A DNA stretch of 8,069 bases from Nitrososphaerota archaeon (lineage in GTDB: Archaea > Thermoproteota > Nitrososphaeria > Nitrososphaerales > Gagatemarchaeaceae), in contig VBPK01000096.1 of NCBI GenBank assembly GCA_005877225.1, forward strand, positions 1,236-9,304, in the 5' to 3' direction. This document shows, in pieces, positions 6,218 through 8,069 of the stretch (within the stretch, counting starts at the first letter, position 1; each line of letters starts with the position of its first letter). Position numbers and translations under genes: made by a program. Under the pieces are notes generated by a model. The model saw only the letters and a program-made list of their open reading frames with translations. It did not search any database and was not told the DNA's origin.

Positions 6218-6556
6218 CTATATCATTCTCCTGACGAGCTCGGGGAGCTTCGGATTCATCCCGAGAACGCCGCCCTCTCCGAACTTCCTCCTCGTCGAGA
6301 CCTTGAATCCACCCCTCGGGGGACTCAGGTTGAAGAAGGGCCTGAGCCCCTTCACGGCTGAAAGACGCATCTCCTTATCCAGCGGCGCCCAGGCCACGAA
6401 GTCCCTGGAGAGGTCGAGCAGGCCGAGTGACGAAGGGTCATCCCTGACGACAGTCGCGGAGAACCTTCTTTCGACCCGCAGCTCTCTCAGCGCGGACCTT
6501 ACCTCTCGGCGGACGTTTATCTGACCGTGAAGGTTGACGACGAGGAGGAGTCCCAT
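6218..6556 (-). CDS. rpl30: Large-subunit ribosomal protein uL30, compact form
   Basis: 50S subunit protein that binds 23S rRNA; archaeal relatives resemble eukaryotic L7. The 112 residues show the ferredoxin-like N-terminal core LLLVVNLHGQINVRREVRSAL (split here: LLLVVNLHG at 3-11, INVRREVR at 13-20) and DDPSSLGLLDLSRDFVAW (39-56). The archaeal C-terminal element FFNLSPPRGGFK (74-85) and KFGEGGVLG (91-99) follows. Known archaeal L30 proteins are about 150-160 residues; the helical segment between VAW and the LSPP element is almost gone here, leaving about 15 residues. The frame is open 90 codons further upstream, but this lies inside uS5 and is not L30-like; the ATG at 6556 has AGGTG 5 bases upstream and fits the family start. 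It lies 8 bases after uS5. Identity is sure; the shortening is real in the DNA given. Confidence 0.92.
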   Translation of the reverse strand: MGLLLVVNLHGQINVRREVRSALRELRVERRFSATVVRDDPSSLGLLDLSRDFVAWAPLDKEMRLSAVKGLRPFFNLSPPRGGFKVSTRRKFGEGGVLGMNPKLPELVRRMI

Positions 6557-6560
6557 TATT

Positions 6561-6566
6561 CCACCT
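6561..6566 (-). promoter_or_regulatory. Ribosome binding site of rpl30
   Basis: The minus strand reads AGGTGG overlapping the uS5 stop codon, 4 bases before the ATG at 6556. It decides the start of rpl30 against the much longer upstream reading frame. Confidence 0.65.
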
Positions 6567-7191
6567 AGAGGCTCAGGGCGTGAGACTTCCTGAAGGCGTC
6601 GTAGACGGCGTTCGCTAATGATGACATAGTGCTCGTCGAGCCGAATGTCCTGATCCAAGCGTCCTTGATGCCGGCGAGCGCGAGCAAGTTCTTGAGCGCC
6701 GGTCCAGCGACCAGCCCGAGGGACCTCGGCCCGGGGATGATTTCGACTGCGACGGAGCCTGCCTTCCCCCTGATCCTGTAAGGCACCGAGTGGCGGGTGC
6801 CACACCTGCACTCCCAGCTCCCACAACCTATCTTGATCGGGATGATGTTGAGAAGGGCGTTATGGGTTGCCTTGTCTATCGCCTCTCTCATCTGGGGGGC
6901 CTTCCCCTTGCCGACCCCGAACCACCCTCCCCCGTTCCCCACCGCGACGACAGCTCCGAACCTCGTCAGCTCCCCCGCGTCGGTCTGCTTCTGCACGACT
7001 CCGACACCAACCACTTCGTTCCTTAGGTCGGGGAGCAGCTTCTTGATGATCTCGGCCTCTCGGACCCTCTGTCCCGTCCGGAAGATCTCTCCGAGCGATG
7101 TGACCTTCCCCTCCGCGACCATCTTTCCGAGCTTCGTCTTCGGCACCCAGACCTCTTCCCTCTCCTCCTGCCGCCTTCCGAACCCGCTCAT
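6565..7191 (-). CDS. rps5: Small-subunit ribosomal protein uS5
   Basis: 30S subunit protein at the mRNA entry side, involved in decoding accuracy. The 208 residues match the archaeal form, which has a longer N-terminal part than in bacteria: EEVWVPKTKLGKMV (12-25) with GEIF (34-37). The double-stranded-RNA-binding-like S5 domain covers about 55-125, including FGAVVAVGNGGGWFGVGKGKA (in two parts around 78-98). The archaeal/eukaryotic GCGSWECRCG (122-131) and HSVPYRIRGKAGSV (134-147) then lead to the C-terminal domain with PGPRSLGLVAG (153-163) and AGIKDAW (173-179). The ATG sits in a 4-base ATGA overlap with the uL18 stop, and GGAGG lies 9 bases upstream. Order uL18-uS5-uL30-uL15 is the standard archaeal spc order. 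Certain. Confidence 0.97.
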   Translation of the reverse strand: MSGFGRRQEEREEVWVPKTKLGKMVAEGKVTSLGEIFRTGQRVREAEIIKKLLPDLRNEVVGVGVVQKQTDAGELTRFGAVVAVGNGGGWFGVGKGKAPQMREAIDKATHNALLNIIPIKIGCGSWECRCGTRHSVPYRIRGKAGSVAVEIIPGPRSLGLVAGPALKNLLALAGIKDAWIRTFGSTSTMSSLANAVYDAFRKSHALSL

Positions 7192-7760
7192 CGCTTTGAC
7201 CCTCCCTGTATGGCCTGTTTCGCCTTATCAAACTGGGCGGGATACTCTTCGGGCTTGAAGCCTCCGCTGAGAAGGGAGGAGAAACGCCTCTGATACGCCT
7301 CCTTGTCCTCATTCAACATCGATGAGGCGTACTTCGCTATGGTATCTCCCCTCAGCCGCTCCTCTGGCGGGAGGACGTCCTCGGAGACCGGAATCTGCAC
7401 GCCACCGTCCCTCGCACCCTTCACGAATGCCGCGACCCTCGAACCCTTGATGAATGGGTTGAGTCCGTTGTAGAGGACCGCATCTTTCACTCCCTTCTCC
7501 ACCGCCTTCTTCCCGGCGAGGAGACCGAGGAGATAACACGCCGGAACAGACTTCAGAGAGCCTTTCCACTTCAGCTTCCGAAGGGAGTGCGAATGAACAG
7601 ATGACAAGACTCCATCTCCCTTCACGTGAGGCCTGACGAACTGCGCAGAGACATTCTTCCCCGAGAAACGGACCACGAGAAGGATTCGGTGAGATGCCAC
7701 GGCTCTCTTTCTAGCCCTGTAGTCTGTGAGTCCCATCCTCCTCCTTCGCTGAATCTGCAC
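7188..7760 (-). CDS. rpl18: Large-subunit ribosomal protein uL18
   Basis: 50S subunit protein that binds 5S rRNA in the central protuberance, together with uL5. The 190 residues have a basic lead QRRRRMGLTDYRARKRA (4-20) matching the RRRREGKTDY element of archaeal L18. The conserved strand ILLVVRFSGKNVSAQ (26-40), YLLGLLAGKKA (76-86), VLYNGLNPFIKGSRVAAFVKG (in the 95-115 region), and PPEERLRGDTIAKYA (131-145) follow. Start: a stop codon (that of eL19) lies in frame 6 codons before the GTG at 7760, so the start must be this GTG or the ATG at codon 9. The GTG is preferred because the ATG would remove the conserved arginines. The lead is shorter than in many archaea. It lies 15 bases after eL19. 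Certain identity. Confidence 0.96.
   Translation of the reverse strand: MQIQRRRRMGLTDYRARKRAVASHRILLVVRFSGKNVSAQFVRPHVKGDGVLSSVHSHSLRKLKWKGSLKSVPACYLLGLLAGKKAVEKGVKDAVLYNGLNPFIKGSRVAAFVKGARDGGVQIPVSEDVLPPEERLRGDTIAKYASSMLNEDKEAYQRRFSSLLSGGFKPEEYPAQFDKAKQAIQGGSKR
7201..7205 (-). promoter_or_regulatory. Ribosome binding site of rps5
   Basis: The minus strand reads GGAGG, part of GGGAGGG, 9 bases before the ATG at 7191 and inside the end of the uL18 gene. It supports the overlapping start. Confidence 0.65.
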
Positions 7761-7775
7761 GTGGCGATGATTCGT

Positions 7776-8069
7776 CTACCGCTTCGCCTCCTTCATCAGC
7801 TCGAGGAGGTGCTTGACCCCCCTGACTTGTCCTCCCTTCACCTGCTTGTAGAGGCTCCAGTACGAGGCCTTCGAAATCTCCCCCCTCGCGCGGGCCACCT
7901 TCAGCCTCCTTCGCAGCGAGCGGACTTTGCTGACCCACCTCTCCTTCCTCGGAACCCTCGCGGTCTTGCTCCCCTTGAGCGAACCCGAACCCCTTCCTCT
8001 CTTCAGCTTCTCACTCCTCTGCCTGTAGCGACCCCGAGAAACCCCCCTCTCCGGGGCGACGGTGATCGC
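7776..8069 (-). CDS. rpl19e: Large-subunit ribosomal protein eL19 (5' part missing)
   Basis: 50S subunit protein found only in archaea and eukaryotes. Read from the right edge of the window, 97 residues are visible before the TAG at 7776-7778; the family is about 150 residues, so roughly the first third lies beyond the window. The visible part reads ITVAPERGVSRGRYRQRSE (basic linker), then GRGSGSLKGSKTARVPRKERW, and then a long basic helix SLRRRLKVARARGEISKASYW. It ends GGQVRGVKHLLELMKEAKR. This matches the eL19 pattern of a kinked rRNA-binding helix with KGxKxAR, RALRR-like and RGEI elements. It comes just before uL18, as expected in the archaeal order eL32-eL19-uL18-uS5. No start is available inside the window. 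Identity is secure. Confidence 0.93.
   Translation of the reverse strand, partial: AITVAPERGVSRGRYRQRSEKLKRGRGSGSLKGSKTARVPRKERWVSKVRSLRRRLKVARARGEISKASYWSLYKQVKGGQVRGVKHLLELMKEAKR

Noticed and set aside
5696..6361. Plus-strand reading frame of 221 codons across secY, rpl15 and rpl30
   Set aside because: It crosses three certain genes on the other strand; it is a compositional shadow.
6557..6826. 90-codon N-terminal extension of uL30
   Set aside because: It overlaps the C-terminal domain of uS5 in another frame, has no L30 likeness, and the ATG at 6556 has its own ribosome site.
1..8069. Search by eye for tRNA genes, CRISPR repeats, insertion sequences, attachment sites and promoters
   Set aside because: Nearly every base is coding, with gaps of 16 bases or fewer; no repeat series, inverted ends or clear BRE/TATA element was seen. 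Promoters for both units probably lie outside the window.

Overview
The window is an archaeal chromosome segment of high GC content, judged by eye. Most of it is the downstream half of the ribosomal 'spc' super-operon, on the minus strand. A separate two-gene tryptophan unit runs toward it on the plus strand. The split-off archaeal/eukaryotic ribosomal protein eL19, an archaeal-type adenylate kinase, a DUF106/EMC3-like membrane protein and the pseudouridine synthase Cbf5 identify the domain as Archaea. The look of the cytidylate kinase and SecY, and the absence of eL34 and eL14 genes from the places they usually hold in this cluster, suggest a Nitrososphaeria/Thaumarchaeota-like lineage of the Thermoproteota. 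That placement is an inference without any search.

Layout. Bases 1-894 (+) hold the 3' two thirds of a trpB2-type tryptophan synthase beta chain, cut by the window edge. Bases 879-1745 (+) hold a heme-dependent tryptophan 2,3-dioxygenase that overlaps it. After a 2-base gap the minus-strand cluster begins. In transcription order, from the right edge leftward, it is eL19 (partial), uL18, uS5, uL30, uL15, SecY, adenylate kinase, DUF106 insertase-like protein, cytidylate kinase and Cbf5. Gaps are 16 bases or fewer, and four junctions are 4-base stop/start overlaps. There is no gene-free stretch over 20 bases, and no tRNA, rRNA, CRISPR array or mobile element was seen.

How the genes work together. 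The minus-strand cluster combines large- and small-subunit ribosomal proteins, the SecY translocon channel, a probable Oxa1-superfamily membrane insertase partner, two nucleoside monophosphate kinases and the H/ACA-guided pseudouridine synthase. Ribosome building, rRNA modification, membrane protein insertion and nucleotide supply are thus expressed together. The plus-strand pair joins an enzyme able to make tryptophan (TrpB2) with one that opens its indole ring (TDO). This is the most unusual part of the window. The dioxygenase keeps all the key active-site residues but carries an apparent insertion of about 13 residues in the loop that normally binds the substrate.

The core cluster is ordinary archaeal biology. 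I did not find a clearly new system. The second-look items are the TrpB2-TDO pair, the TDO loop insertion, a Ser-to-Cys change in TrpB2, the shortened uL30 and the very tight convergent junction.
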